Positions 33,571 to 42,422 are shown, numbered from the stretch's first letter. The stretch: DNA of 64,000 bases from Variovorax sp. CAN15 (GCF_030462475.1 NZ_JASMRZ010000001.1:55860-119859), one strand, 5' to 3'. The notes: generated by a model not told the origin, from the sequence alone. A program made the numbers and translations.

Positions 33571-35256
33571 TCACATCTTGCTCGGCGCACTGACGCCGAG
33601 AATCGCGAGGCCATTGTGCAGCACCTGCGCGGTGGCGGCGACCAGCGCCAGGCGGGCCAGCTTCACCTTCTCGTCGTCGACCAGGATGCGCTCGGCGTCG
33701 TAGTAGCTGTGATAGCTGGCGGCCAGTTCACGCAGGTAGAAGGTGACGTCGTGCGGGGCGAAATCCTTCGACGCGGCCGTCAGCATGGCCGGGTACTTGG
33801 CCAGCAGCAGCATCAGCGCCTGGGCGGCCGGGCTTTCCAGCGGCGACAGGTCGACCTCCTTCAGCGAAGCGGCGTCGCCGCCCCAGCCGGCCAGCACCGA
33901 GCAGATGCGCGCGTGGGCGTACTGCACGTAGTAGACCGGGTTGTCGTTGTTCTTCGTCACCGCGAGGTCGACGTCGAAGGTGTACTCGGTATCGGGCTTG
34001 CGGCTCAGCAGGAAGAAGCGCACCGCGTCGGTGCTGGTCCACTCGATCAGGTCGCGCAGCGTGACGTAGCTGCCGGCGCGCTTGCTGATCTTGACCTCTT
34101 CCCCGCCCTTCATCACGCGCACCATGGTGTGCAGCACGTAGTCGGGATAGCCCTCGGGAATGCCTTCGCCCGCGGCCTGCAGGCCGGCGCGCACGCGCGC
34201 GATGGTGCCGTGGTGGTCGGTGCCCTGGATATTGATGACCTTGTGGAAGCCGCGCTCCCACTTGGCGATGTGATAGGCGACGTCGGGCACGAAATACGTG
34301 TACGTGCCGTCCTGCTTCTTCATCACGCGGTCCTTGTCGTCGCCGTAGTCGGTCGACTTCAGCCACAGCGCGCCGTCCTGCTCGTAGGTCTTGCCGGCGG
34401 CCACGAGCTGGCGCACCGCCGCCTCGACGCGGCCGCTGGTGTAGAGGCTGGACTCCAGGTAGTACTGGTCGAAGCGCACGCGGAAGGCCTGCAGGTCCAG
34501 GTCCTGCTCGCGGCGCAGGTAGGCCACGGCGAACTCGCGGATGGCGTCGATGTCCTCGATGTCGCCGCTGGCGGTGACTTCGCGGTCCTCCGACTTGACG
34601 GTCTTCTTCGCCTTGAAGTCGGCCGCGATGTCGGCGATGTAGTCGCCGTTGTATGCAGGCGCCTTCTCGCCGCTGGGCCATTCGGCGTCGCCGGGCTTGA
34701 AGCCGCGCGCGCGCAGCTGCGTGCTGTTGGCCAGGGTCTGGATCTGCACGCCGGCGTCGTTGTAGTAGTACTCGCGCCACACGCTCTCGCCCTGCGAGGC
34801 GCGCAGGTTGCAGATGGCGTCGCCCAGCGCCGCCTGGCGGCCGTGGCCGACGTGCAGCGGGCCGGTCGGGTTGGCCGAGACGAACTCGACCAGCACCTTC
34901 TCGCCGGTGGCGGGCTGTTGGCCGAAAGTATTCCCGGCCGACAGCACCTCGCGCACGATCTGCTGCCTGGCGGCCGTCTTCAGGCGGATGTTGAGGAAGC
35001 CGGGCCCGGCAATCTCGATGGCGTCGACCCACTGGGCGAACGCGGGGGTGGCGAGCAGCGCGGCGCTCAGTTCCTCGCCGAGTTCGCGGGGCTTGCGCCC
35101 CAGCGGCTTGGCGAGCTGCATCGCTGCCGTGCAGGCGAAATCGCCGTGCGCGGCCACCTTGGGCGACTCGAACGCGGCCTTGGAGCCGGCGCCGGGAGAG
35201 AGGGATTCGAGCGTGTTCGCGAGCGCCGCGAGCAGCTCCTGTTTGACCAATAGCAT
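33571..35256 (-). CDS. argS: Arginyl-tRNA synthetase
   Basis: ArgS attaches arginine to its tRNAs. The 561-residue class I synthetase has the Arg-tRNA N-terminal domain (about 1-100), the HIGH-like motif in [20 protein letters not shown], the KMSKS-like KISKRAG loop, and a C-terminal anticodon-binding DALR domain (about 445-561). The start at 35256 is an ATG. It is followed closely by the SPOR gene on the minus strand. Confidence 0.97.
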   Translation of the reverse strand: MLLVKQELLAALANTLESLSPGAGSKAAFESPKVAAHGDFACTAAMQLAKPLGRKPRELGEELSAALLATPAFAQWVDAIEIAGPGFLNIRLKTAARQQIVREVLSAGNTFGQQPATGEKVLVEFVSANPTGPLHVGHGRQAALGDAICNLRASQGESVWREYYYNDAGVQIQTLANSTQLRARGFKPGDAEWPSGEKAPAYNGDYIADIAADFKAKKTVKSEDREVTASGDIEDIDAIREFAVAYLRREQDLDLQAFRVRFDQYYLESSLYTSGRVEAAVRQLVAAGKTYEQDGALWLKSTDYGDDKDRVMKKQDGTYTYFVPDVAYHIAKWERGFHKVINIQGTDHHGTIARVRAGLQAAGEGIPEGYPDYVLHTMVRVMKGGEEVKISKRAGSYVTLRDLIEWTSTDAVRFFLLSRKPDTEYTFDVDLAVTKNNDNPVYYVQYAHARICSVLAGWGGDAASLKEVDLSPLESPAAQALMLLLAKYPAMLTAASKDFAPHDVTFYLRELAASYHSYYDAERILVDDEKVKLARLALVAATAQVLHNGLAILGVSAPSKM

Positions 35257-35268
35257 CCGGAAATTTTA

Positions 35269-35285
35269 CCGGGGGCAAACCCCGG
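35269..35285 (-). other. Stem-loop in the argS 5' leader
   Basis: CCGGGG-GCAAA-CCCCGG forms a perfect 6-bp stem starting 13 bp upstream of the argS ATG. It falls close to the ribosome binding region, so it may affect translation of argS. No known riboswitch or T-box is visible. Confidence 0.35.
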
Positions 35286-35291
35286 CGCAGT

Positions 35292-35303
35292 TGACGATCG
35301 TCA
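35292..35303. promoter_or_regulatory. 12-bp perfect palindrome between argS and the PsiF-like gene
   Basis: TGACGATCGTCA is a perfect palindrome in the 131-bp gap between the divergent argS and PsiF-like genes. Half of it (GATCGT) recurs as CCGATCGTTGAC about 10 bp further on. It is a candidate operator; no regulator can be named. Confidence 0.35.
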
Positions 35304-35387
35304 TCCGATCGTTGACCTGGCCCGTTACGATGGTCGGCCCCGAGGCGGGGAACCTGTCACCACTCAACCTAGCGAGGACATATCACC

Positions 35388-35720
35388 ATGAAGAAGCTCC
35401 TTTCCCTGCTTGCACTCGGTGCCTGCCTTTCCTTCGGCGCAGCACAGGCCCAGGACAAGGCCGCCGCGCCGGCCGCAGCCCCCGCCGCTGCCGCCCCTGC
35501 AGCCGGCGCAAGCTGCGAAGCCAAGGCCGTGGACAAGAACGGCAAGGCCCTCGCCGGCGCCGCCAAGGCCAGCTCCATCAAGAAGTGCGAGAAGGAAGCC
35601 AAGGCAGCCGCAGGTCCCGCATGCGCGGCCAAGGCCGTGGACAAGAACGGCAAGCCGCTGGCCGGCGCCGCCAAGAACAGCTTCGTCAAGAAGTGCACCG
35701 CTGACGCGGCGAAGGCCTGA
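35388..35720 (+). CDS. Exported PsiF-repeat-like protein
   Basis: This 110-residue protein has a Sec signal peptide (cut near AQA, residue 21), an Ala/Pro-rich linker, and two copies of a repeat: CEAKAVDKNGKALAGAAKAS and ACAAKAVDKNGKPLAGAAKN, each followed by a KKC stretch. The Cys-to-Cys spacing resembles the PsiF repeat found in phosphate-starvation-inducible proteins. The function is unknown. A terminator follows closely. Confidence 0.7.
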   Translation: MKKLLSLLALGACLSFGAAQAQDKAAAPAAAPAAAAPAAGASCEAKAVDKNGKALAGAAKASSIKKCEKEAKAAAGPACAAKAVDKNGKPLAGAAKNSFVKKCTADAAKA

Positions 35721-35752
35721 CCGGCGCCGCACTGGCTGCAAAGCCATGAAGA

Positions 35753-35777
35753 AAGGCCCGCGAAGCGGGCCTTTTGC
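35753..35777 (+). terminator. Rho-independent terminator after the PsiF-like gene
   Basis: A perfect 9-bp stem (AAGGCCCGC / GCGGGCCTT) with a GAA loop is followed by a T-rich stretch. It lies 33 bp after the stop codon of the PsiF-like gene and also in front of the convergent DUF2214 gene, so it may work for both. Confidence 0.8.
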
Positions 35778-35798
35778 TTTGCGCGGCCGATCCCCCGG

Positions 35799-36251
35799 CT
35801 ACTTGCCGAAGCCGCGCGCCAGGAACACCGCCACCAGCGGGATCAGCGCGATCAGGTGCGCCTGCACCATCACCAGCTTGCGCGTCTTGAGGATCTCGGT
35901 CTCGGGCGGCAGCTTGCCGGTGGCGCGCAGCGTCTTGCGCCAGCGGAAGTAGGTCAGCGTCGGAAAGATCGACACCACGCCCACGATGATGAACAGCCCC
36001 AGCTTCACGTGCAGCAGCGGGTTGGTCCAGTACCAGGCCGTGCCCTTCACGCCCCACCAGGTGCGCGCGATGCCGGTGGCGAGCACCGCGATGGCGGCGA
36101 TGCCGTAGACCATGTCGACCTTGGCCAGCCGCTCGACCACTGCCGCGTTGAGCCACTGCACGCGGCACAGCGCGGCCTCGCTGGAGATGAAGACGACCAT
36201 CGTGAGGATGGCGAGCAGGTGAAGGTACGCAAGGATGGCTTCTAGCGTCAT
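35799..36251 (-). CDS. DUF2214-family membrane protein
   Basis: This 150-residue protein has four membrane helices (AILAYLHLLAILTMVVFI, VYGIAAIAVLATGIART, LLHVKLGLFIIVGVVS, AHLIALIPLVAVFLA), with conserved His and Trp residues in the pattern of the DUF2214 family, of unknown function. The ATG at 36251 is next to the second interspersed repeat, which begins 19 bp upstream. Confidence 0.8.
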   Translation of the reverse strand: MTLEAILAYLHLLAILTMVVFISSEAALCRVQWLNAAVVERLAKVDMVYGIAAIAVLATGIARTWWGVKGTAWYWTNPLLHVKLGLFIIVGVVSIFPTLTYFRWRKTLRATGKLPPETEILKTRKLVMVQAHLIALIPLVAVFLARGFGK

Positions 36252-36269
36252 CGGTGGAGCTTTCAGGAT

Positions 36270-36362
36270 GGCTCGCCCCCAGGCTGCGCACTTCGTGTCG
36301 CTTCGCCAACCCCCTGCCGGGGGCAACACCTGAGGCCCTGCAAAGCCGGTTCCTCGGTGTTC
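36270..36362 (+). repeat. Interspersed intergenic repeat, copy 2 (~93 bp)
   Basis: It starts GGCTCGCCCCCAGGCTGCGC and ends GGTGTTC, aligning over its full length with the reverse complement of 15566-15661. The two copies are in opposite orientation, 20 kb apart. The central hairpin (CCCCC-TGCC-GGGGG at 36310-36323) is kept although its bases differ from copy 1. It lies between the DUF2214 gene and the end of a LysR gene. Confidence 0.85.
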
Positions 36363-36445
36363 GCGAAAGACCTCAACGCTGTCGGCGTGGTGAGCGTATC
36401 AACGGAATTTCAAATGCAAACAGATTGTGACGCCACCGGTGCGCC

Positions 36446-37372
36446 TCAGGCCCTCCCACCCCAGAAATCCGGGTTGCCGTATTGCTCCTTGAGGAAATCA
36501 AGCCACAGTCGCACCCGCAGCGGCATGTGCTTGGCGCCCGCGAACACCGCGTAGATGCCGTTGGGCGGCGCGGCGAACTCGTCGAGCAGCGGCACCAGCA
36601 GGCCGGCGTCGATCTCGGCCTCGACCTCCCAGGTGCTGCGCCACGCGATGCCGTGGCCCGCGAGGCACCAGTCGTGCAGCACCTGGCCGTCGGAACAGTC
36701 GAGCGGGCCGCTCGGGCGCAGGTGGATCAGCTCCTGGCTGCCCTCCTCGTTGGCGACGCGAAAGGCCCAGCCGCGCGTCTGCGAGGCGTCGCTCGACAGC
36801 GTGAGGCAGGCAAAGCGAGAGAGCTCGCCCGGGTGCCTGGGCTTGCCGTGGCGGCGTACGAACTCGGGCGTGGCCACGCAGCGGCGGCGGTTGTCGGCCA
36901 GCCGCACGCTCACCAGCGACGAATCGGGCAGATCACCCACGCGCACCGCGCAGTCGAAGCTCTCGCCGGTGACGTCGACCACGCGGTCGCTGAGGTTCAG
37001 CGAGATCGTCACCTCGGGGTGCAGCGCATGGAAGCGCGGCACCAGCGGCGCGACGTGGCGGCGGCCGAAGCCGGCCGGCGCCGTCACGCGCAGATGGCCG
37101 CTGGCCTTGAGGCCGCCGGCGCTCACGCTGGCCTCGGCGTTGGCGAACTCGGCAAGCAGGCGCTGGCAGTCTTCGAGGAAGGAGCTGCCTTCGTGCGTGA
37201 GGGTGATGCGCCGCGTGGTGCGAACCAGCAGCTTGACGCCCAGCCGCTCTTCCAGCGCATCGAGCCGGCGCCCCATGATCGCGGGCGCCACGCCCTCGGC
37301 CTTGGCGGCGGCCGTGAGGCTGCCGCGGGTCGCGACCGAGACGAAGGATTCGAGTTGCTTCAGGCGGTCCAT
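36446..37372 (-). CDS. LysR-family regulator at the end of the HMG-CoA-lyase operon
   Basis: This 308-residue protein begins MDRLKQLESFVSVATRGSLT and has a LysR winged helix (about 1-62) and effector domain. It belongs to the CrgA-like subgroup by its N-terminal sequence. It is 37 bp downstream of the Bug receptor gene on the same strand, so it is probably part of the catabolic operon or regulates a linked function. Confidence 0.93.
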   Translation of the reverse strand: MDRLKQLESFVSVATRGSLTAAAKAEGVAPAIMGRRLDALEERLGVKLLVRTTRRITLTHEGSSFLEDCQRLLAEFANAEASVSAGGLKASGHLRVTAPAGFGRRHVAPLVPRFHALHPEVTISLNLSDRVVDVTGESFDCAVRVGDLPDSSLVSVRLADNRRRCVATPEFVRRHGKPRHPGELSRFACLTLSSDASQTRGWAFRVANEEGSQELIHLRPSGPLDCSDGQVLHDWCLAGHGIAWRSTWEVEAEIDAGLLVPLLDEFAAPPNGIYAVFAGAKHMPLRVRLWLDFLKEQYGNPDFWGGRA

Positions 37373-37409
37373 GGGGCGGGAACTATATCGCCCGCCACCC
37401 GGACGGCAC

Positions 37410-38390
37410 CTATTCGGGCCGCACGCCCACGTCGCGCACCGCCGCACCCCAGCGCGCGTGCTCGGCCTTGATGTACTGCGCCGCCTGCTCCGGCGTGCCG
37501 CCCACGGGCGTGCTGCCCTCGGCCAGCAGCTGCGAGATGGTGGCGGGCCTGGCCAGCGCCTTGTCTACGGCGGCGCTGAGCTTCTTCACGATCTCGGGGC
37601 TGGTGCCGGCCGGCGCCACCAGCGCCTTCCAGTCCACCGCCTCGAAGCCCTTGTAGCTCTCGGCCACGGTTGGCACGTCGGGCATCACCGGCAGGCGCTT
37701 GGCCGAGGTGACGGCCAGCGCGCGCAGCCGGCCACCCTTCACCATCGACAGCGCGCCCTGCGGCGTGGCGAACATGTAGTCGGTCTGGCCGCCGAGCAGG
37801 TCGGTGATGGCGGGCGCCGCGCCCTTGTACGGCACGTTGAGCACCTTGAAGCCCGCGCGCCTGGCGAGCACCTCGCCGGCCATGTGGCCCAGCGTGCCGG
37901 TGCCCGCGAGCGCCTGGCGGATCTCACCGGGCTTGGCCTTGGCGGCGGCGACCAGGTCGGCCAGCGACTTGAAGGGCGCGTCGGCGCGCACCACCAGCAC
38001 CACAGGCTGCGATGCCACCACCGCCACCGGCGCCAGGTCCTTCAGTGCGTCGTAGGGCATCTTGGGGAACAGCGTCGGGTTGATCGCGAGGTTGGCGGTC
38101 TGGCCCAGGCCGATGGTGTAGCCGTCGGGCCTGGCCTTGGCCACCACGTCCATGCCGATGTTGCCGTTGCCGCCCGCGCGGTTGTCGACGATGAAGGTCC
38201 ACTTGCTGTCGTCGGCCAGTTTCTGCGCGACCAGCCGCGCCACGATGTCGGTGGCGCCGCCGGGCGTGTAGGGAACGATGAGCCGCACCGGCTTGTCGGG
38301 CCAGGCGGTGTCGGCGAGGGCGGGGGCGGCGTTCAGCCATGCGGCGGCCGCGGCGCACGCCAGCAAGGCGCGCCGTGCATTGAAAAACAT
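37410..38390 (-). CDS. Bug/TctC-family periplasmic solute receptor
   Basis: This 326-residue protein has a signal peptide (cut near ALA, about residue 26), then WPDKPVRLIVPYTPGGATD, GIDVV-type loop and AGTGTLGHMAGEVLA, the hallmarks of Bug receptors. It starts 4 bp after the CoA transferase gene, so it probably binds the carboxylic acid that the operon degrades. No TctAB transporter is encoded here. Confidence 0.93.
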   Translation of the reverse strand: MFFNARRALLACAAAAAWLNAAPALADTAWPDKPVRLIVPYTPGGATDIVARLVAQKLADDSKWTFIVDNRAGGNGNIGMDVVAKARPDGYTIGLGQTANLAINPTLFPKMPYDALKDLAPVAVVASQPVVLVVRADAPFKSLADLVAAAKAKPGEIRQALAGTGTLGHMAGEVLARRAGFKVLNVPYKGAAPAITDLLGGQTDYMFATPQGALSMVKGGRLRALAVTSAKRLPVMPDVPTVAESYKGFEAVDWKALVAPAGTSPEIVKKLSAAVDKALARPATISQLLAEGSTPVGGTPEQAAQYIKAEHARWGAAVRDVGVRPE

Positions 38391-38394
38391 GAGG

Positions 38395-39597
38395 TCAGTC
38401 TCCGAGGGTGATGTGTTGTGTTTCGAGCGCGGCGATTTCCTCGTCGCTGTAGCCCACTTCTTTCAGCAGCTCGCGGCTGTGCTCGCCGATGTGCGGCGGC
38501 TGCAGCCGGATGCGCGGGCGTTCGCCGTCGAGCGTGAACGGCATGAGCGGCACCTTCGCCATGCTGCCGTCGTTCATGCGCACCGGCGCGAGGCCGCCGG
38601 TGGCGTTGAGGTGCGGATCGTCGAACAGCGCCTGCGGCTTGGTGATGGGCGCGAAGGGCAGCTCGTTCTTCTCGAACACCGCGGCGAGTTCGGCCGCGCT
38701 GTGGTTGGCGAGGTGCGAGCGAAGGATGGGCATCATCCATTCGCGCGCCAGCACGCGGTCGTTGTTGGTCTTCAGGCGCGGGTCGGCCAGCATGTCCTCC
38801 AGGCCGAAGGCCTTGCAGAAGATGGCCCACTGCTTGTCGCTCACGGCCGCCAGGAAGATCTGCTCGCCGTCCTTCACGGTGAACACGTCGTACACCGCCC
38901 AGGCCGAGATGCGGCTGGGCATCGGGTCGGCCGCCTTGCCGGTGGCCGCGAATTGCATCATGTGCTGCGCGACCAGGAACACGTTGTTCTCGAACAGCGC
39001 CGACTGCACCTCGCAGCCCTTGCCGGTGATGTCGCGCTGGCGCAGCGCAGCCATCGCGCCGATGGCGCCGAACATGCCGCCCATGATGTCGTTCACGCTG
39101 GTGCCCGCACGCAGCGGGTCGCCCGAGCGGCCTGTCATGTAGGCGAGGCCGCCCATCATCTGCACCACCTCGTCGAGCGCGGTGCGGTGGTCGTAGGGCC
39201 CGGGCAGGAAGCCCTTGTGGCTCACGTAGATGAGGCGCGGGTTGAGCTTGGCCAGCGTGTCGTAGTCGAGCCCCAGCTTTTTCATGGTGCCGGGCTTGAA
39301 GTTCTCGCTCACGATGTCGGCGGTGGCGATGAGGCGCAGCGCGGCCTCCACGCCCTCGGGCTTCTTGAGGTCGAGCGCGATGCTCTTCTTGTTGCGGTTG
39401 AAGGTCGGGAAGAAGCCCGAGCCCGACCCCAGCAGGCGGCGCGTGCTGTCGCCCTCGATGGGCTCGACCTTGATGACCTCGGCGCCGAGGTCGGCCAGCA
39501 GCAGGCCGCAGGTCGGGCCCATGACCATGTGGGTGAACTCGACGACGCGCACGCCCGCGTAGGGCAACGGATTCGACGATGGATTGGCTTCAGACAT
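38395..39597 (-). CDS. CaiB/BaiF-family CoA transferase
   Basis: Class III CoA transferases move CoA from one carboxylic acid to another. The 400-residue protein has VVEFTHMVMGPTCGLLLADLG near the N-terminus, ENFKPGTMKKLGLDY and IYVSHKGFLPGPYDHRTALD, all family features. The start overlaps the HMG-CoA-lyase-like gene by 8 bp. It probably activates the substrate for that lyase, as in succinyl-CoA-dependent routes. Confidence 0.93.
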   Translation of the reverse strand: MSEANPSSNPLPYAGVRVVEFTHMVMGPTCGLLLADLGAEVIKVEPIEGDSTRRLLGSGSGFFPTFNRNKKSIALDLKKPEGVEAALRLIATADIVSENFKPGTMKKLGLDYDTLAKLNPRLIYVSHKGFLPGPYDHRTALDEVVQMMGGLAYMTGRSGDPLRAGTSVNDIMGGMFGAIGAMAALRQRDITGKGCEVQSALFENNVFLVAQHMMQFAATGKAADPMPSRISAWAVYDVFTVKDGEQIFLAAVSDKQWAIFCKAFGLEDMLADPRLKTNNDRVLAREWMMPILRSHLANHSAAELAAVFEKNELPFAPITKPQALFDDPHLNATGGLAPVRMNDGSMAKVPLMPFTLDGERPRIRLQPPHIGEHSRELLKEVGYSDEEIAALETQHITLGD

Positions 39598-40525
39598 GAG
39601 CGATGGATTCCTGGACAAAGCCTTTCGGCAGACCGGCTTCGGGCGTCATGCCGTACACCGGTTCGCCGGGCAGGCCGGCCATGAGCGGCGCGCGCGCCGC
39701 GATGAGTTTCTGGATGTCAATGCCGGTGCGCACGCCCATGGCCTCGAACATGAAGACCAGATCTTCGGTGACAGCGTTGCCCGAGGCGCCCGGCGCGTAG
39801 GGGCAGCCGCCGAGGCCGCCCAGCGACGCGTCGAAGGTACGCACGCCCTCGTCCCACGCAGCAAGGCAGTTGGCGAGGCCGAGGCCGCGCGTGTTGTGCA
39901 TGTGGGCCGCGCCCGCGTGCTTGCCGATCTCCGCGCGCAGGCGCTTGAAGAGGCGGCGCACCTGCGCGGGGTTGGCATAGCCCACGGTGTCGGACAGGCC
40001 CGATTCGTCGGCGCCGGCTTCGATGCACTGCGCGGCGAGGCGGATCACGTCGTCCTCGGGCACCAGGCCCTGCAGCGTGCAGCCGAAGGCGGTGGAGATG
40101 CCGGCTTCGAGCTTCGCCTGCGGCGCAATCTCGCGGCGCAGGTCGGAAATGGCGCGCACCTCCTCGACCATTTCGGTGGGCGTCTTGCGCACGTTGGCCA
40201 GCGAATGCGCCACGCTGGCCGACACCGGCATGGTGAGCTTGTGCGCGCCGGCCTCGAGCGCGGCCTGCGCGCCCTTGCGGTTGGGCACCAGCGCCATCAC
40301 CGCCAGGCCCGGCAGCGTGATCGCGTGGCGCACCACCTCGGCGGCATCGGCCATCTGCGGCAGCAGCTTCGCGGGCACGAAGGAGGCAACCTCGATCTCG
40401 CGCACGCCGGCGGCGTAGAGCGCATCGATCCAGCGCAGCTTATCGGCGGTAGGCATGGTGGCCTTGACCGACTGCAGGCCGTCGCGCGGGCCGACCTCGC
40501 TGATGAGGACGTCGGGGGTTGTCAT
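39590..40525 (-). CDS. Hydroxymethylglutaryl-CoA lyase-family enzyme
   Basis: This 311-residue TIM-barrel protein has SEVGPRDGLQ near residue 10 and the active-site loop GLGGCPYAPGASGNAVTED with the conserved cysteine. HMG-CoA lyase splits HMG-CoA into acetyl-CoA and acetoacetate; related enzymes cleave citramalyl-CoA. It is the first gene of the operon and is divergent from the IclR gene, with AGGAGA upstream of the ATG. The co-encoded CoA transferase suggests a C5-C6 dicarboxylate substrate. Confidence 0.92.
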   Translation of the reverse strand: MTTPDVLISEVGPRDGLQSVKATMPTADKLRWIDALYAAGVREIEVASFVPAKLLPQMADAAEVVRHAITLPGLAVMALVPNRKGAQAALEAGAHKLTMPVSASVAHSLANVRKTPTEMVEEVRAISDLRREIAPQAKLEAGISTAFGCTLQGLVPEDDVIRLAAQCIEAGADESGLSDTVGYANPAQVRRLFKRLRAEIGKHAGAAHMHNTRGLGLANCLAAWDEGVRTFDASLGGLGGCPYAPGASGNAVTEDLVFMFEAMGVRTGIDIQKLIAARAPLMAGLPGEPVYGMTPEAGLPKGFVQESIAHV

Positions 40526-40545
40526 CTGGTTCCGTCTCCTGGTGC

Positions 40546-40574
40546 TTGACTGTTCTGTCTTACAGAACTATATT
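40546..40574 (+). promoter_or_regulatory. Sigma-70-type promoter of iclR with operator as spacer
   Basis: TTGACT (40546-40551) and TATATT (40569-40574) are separated by exactly 17 bp, ideal for sigma-70. The whole spacer is the perfect palindrome GTTCTGTCTTACAGAAC. The arrangement suggests a repressor blocking polymerase. It reads towards the IclR gene, 71 bp downstream. Confidence 0.65.
40552..40568. promoter_or_regulatory. IclR-type operator 1 (perfect 7-3-7 palindrome)
   Basis: GTTCTGT-CTT-ACAGAAC is a perfect inverted repeat between the divergent IclR and HMG-CoA-lyase genes. It fills the promoter spacer of iclR. A second related site lies 20 bp away. Confidence 0.7.
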
Positions 40575-40588
40575 CCGTTAAATAGAAT
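40572..40588. promoter_or_regulatory. IclR-type operator 2 (diverged copy)
   Basis: ATTCCGTTAAATAGAAT aligns base for base with operator 1 under the consensus RTTCYGTNWWAYAGAAY. The centres are 20 bp apart, about two helical turns, so two dimers could bind side by side on one face of the DNA. It covers part of the -10 region. Confidence 0.6.
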
Positions 40589-40644
40589 TAGACCGTCGAT
40601 CCGACACGACTGTCAAGCTGCCGCCTTCCCTGCTCGTTCCTGCC

Positions 40645-41385
40645 ATGCCCCGCAAAGCCCAGACCGAATCCGTCTCAGACCTCAATGCCGCCCCCGGCGG
40701 CGCGGCCGCGGTCGACCGCGCGCTGAGCCTGCTCTCGGCCTTCCAGCCGGGCGACGAGGCGCTGTCGCTCGCGCAGTTCGCCGAGCGCACGCAGCTCTAC
40801 AAGAGCACCGTGCTGCGGCTGCTGGCCTCGCTGGAGCACGCGCGGCTGATCCGCCGCCAGGACGACGGCCGCTACGCGCTGGGCATGGAGATCGCGCGGC
40901 TGCACGGCCTCTACGCGGCCTCGCAGTCGCTCGACCGCATCGTGCTGCCGGTGCTGCGCGCGCTGGTCGCGGCCACCGGCGAGAGCGCGGCGTACCACGT
41001 GCGGCAGCCGCAGGGCGACAGCTGGGTGCGGCTGTGCCAGTTCCGCGTCGATTCTTCTCACGTGGTGCGCGACCACGTGCGCGCCGGCGACATCCTGCCC
41101 AACGACCGCGGCGCGGGTGCGCGCGTGCTGATCGCCTTCGGCCCCGAAGCCGAGCTGCCGCGCGGCGCGAAGGAACGCAAGCTCTACGACACCATCCGCG
41201 CGCAGGGCTGGTGCGCGCTGGTGGGCGACCGCACTGCCGAGCTGGCCGGCATCTCGGCGCCGGTGTTCCATGCCGACGGCAGCCTCGCGGCCGCGGTCAC
41301 GCTCACCATGCCCACGCACCGCTACGACGAGGGCTACATCGAGCCGGTGCGTGCGGCAGCGAAGGAGCTCAGCGGGCAGGTCTGA
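40645..41385 (+). CDS. IclR-family transcriptional regulator
   Basis: This 246-residue regulator has an N-terminal winged helix (about 15-80: AVDRALSLLSAFQPGDEALS and TQLYKSTVLRLLASLEHA) and the IclR effector domain (about 95-245). It is divergent from the HMG-CoA-lyase operon and probably controls it, and itself, through the twin palindromes between them. The effector is probably the substrate or a CoA-derived intermediate. Confidence 0.93.
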   Translation: MPRKAQTESVSDLNAAPGGAAAVDRALSLLSAFQPGDEALSLAQFAERTQLYKSTVLRLLASLEHARLIRRQDDGRYALGMEIARLHGLYAASQSLDRIVLPVLRALVAATGESAAYHVRQPQGDSWVRLCQFRVDSSHVVRDHVRAGDILPNDRGAGARVLIAFGPEAELPRGAKERKLYDTIRAQGWCALVGDRTAELAGISAPVFHADGSLAAAVTLTMPTHRYDEGYIEPVRAAAKELSGQV

Positions 41386-41397
41386 GCAAGCGACCGG

Positions 41398-42375
41398 TCA
41401 ACGCAGCGCGGCCAGCACCGCGCGGTTCTGCTCGGGCAGCCCGATGCTGACGCGCAGCCACTCGGGCAGGCCGTAGGGTCCGAGCAGCGAGACCTCGATG
41501 CCGGCGGCCAGCAGCCGCGCGTGCACGGCCTGCGCGTCGCCGACCCGCACCATCAGGAAGTTGCCGGACGAGGGAACGTATTCGAGGCCCAGTTCCTTGA
41601 AGCCGGCCGCGAGCTGGTCGCGGCCTGCGGTGTTGAGCTCGTAGGTGCGCGCGAGGAAATCCGCGTCGCCCAGCGCGGCCACGGCGGCGGCCTGCGCCGG
41701 GGTCGTCACGTTGAAGCGCGGGCGCTGCGCGTTCATGCGCGACGTGAGCGCCGGCTGCGACACGCCGTAGCCGATGCGCAGCCCCGCCAGCCCGAAGGCC
41801 TTGGAGAAAGTGCGCGCCACGATCAGGTTGGGCAGGCGCCGCACCCATTCGATGCTGTTGTAGCGCTGCGCGGGCGAGAGGTATTCGGTATAGGCCTCGT
41901 CCAGCAGTACCGTGACGTGCGCGGGCACCGACTGCAGGAAGGCCAGCAGCGGTGCGGCGTCGATGAAGGTGCCGGTCGGGTTGTTCGGGTTGGCGACGAA
42001 CACCAGCTTCGTGTGTTCGCCAATGGCGGCGCGCATGGCATCGAGGTCGTGGCCGAAACCGCGCGAGGGCACGACAGTTGCGTGCGCATGGGCGTGCGCC
42101 GTGGCCTGTGCGTAGACGATGAAGCCGTACTGCGAATAGACGACGCCCTCGCCCGGCTTCAGGCTCACCTGGGCCGCGAGTTCGAGGATTTCGCTGGATC
42201 CGCTGCCCAGCGTGAGCCAGTCGGCCGGCACGTCGAGCCGGGCGGCCAGCGCGTTCTTCAGCGCGGTGCCATTGCTGTCGGGGTAGTTGCCGGCGCCTTC
42301 GAGCGCGGCGGCGGCGGCGCGGCGGGCCGAGTCGGGCATGCCCAGGGGGTTTTCGTTGGAGGCCAGGAGGATCAT
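41398..42375 (-). CDS. HisC-type PLP aminotransferase
   Basis: This fold-type I aminotransferase resembles histidinol-phosphate aminotransferase: LASNENPLGMP near the N-terminus, NPNNPTGTF, LLDEAYTEY, and the PLP lysine in RTFSKAFGLAGLRIGYG. The 325-residue form starts at MILLASNEN, short for HisC; an ATG at 42441 would add 22 residues in an AT-rich stretch. No other his genes are nearby, so it may be a paralogue with another amino donor or acceptor. Confidence 0.85.
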   Translation of the reverse strand: MILLASNENPLGMPDSARRAAAAALEGAGNYPDSNGTALKNALAARLDVPADWLTLGSGSSEILELAAQVSLKPGEGVVYSQYGFIVYAQATAHAHAHATVVPSRGFGHDLDAMRAAIGEHTKLVFVANPNNPTGTFIDAAPLLAFLQSVPAHVTVLLDEAYTEYLSPAQRYNSIEWVRRLPNLIVARTFSKAFGLAGLRIGYGVSQPALTSRMNAQRPRFNVTTPAQAAAVAALGDADFLARTYELNTAGRDQLAAGFKELGLEYVPSSGNFLMVRVGDAQAVHARLLAAGIEVSLLGPYGLPEWLRVSIGLPEQNRAVLAALR

Positions 42376-42404
42376 GGGAGCGGACGTGCTGGAAATGGCG
42401 TATT

Positions 42405-42422
42405 TATTTAAGAAGTTAAATA
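42405..42422. promoter_or_regulatory. AT-rich 7-4-7 palindrome between hisC-like gene and glcB
   Basis: TATTTAA-GAAG-TTAAATA is a perfect inverted repeat in a notably AT-rich stretch upstream of malate synthase G and the hisC-like gene. It might be an operator or a promoter element. No regulator is identified. Confidence 0.4.
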
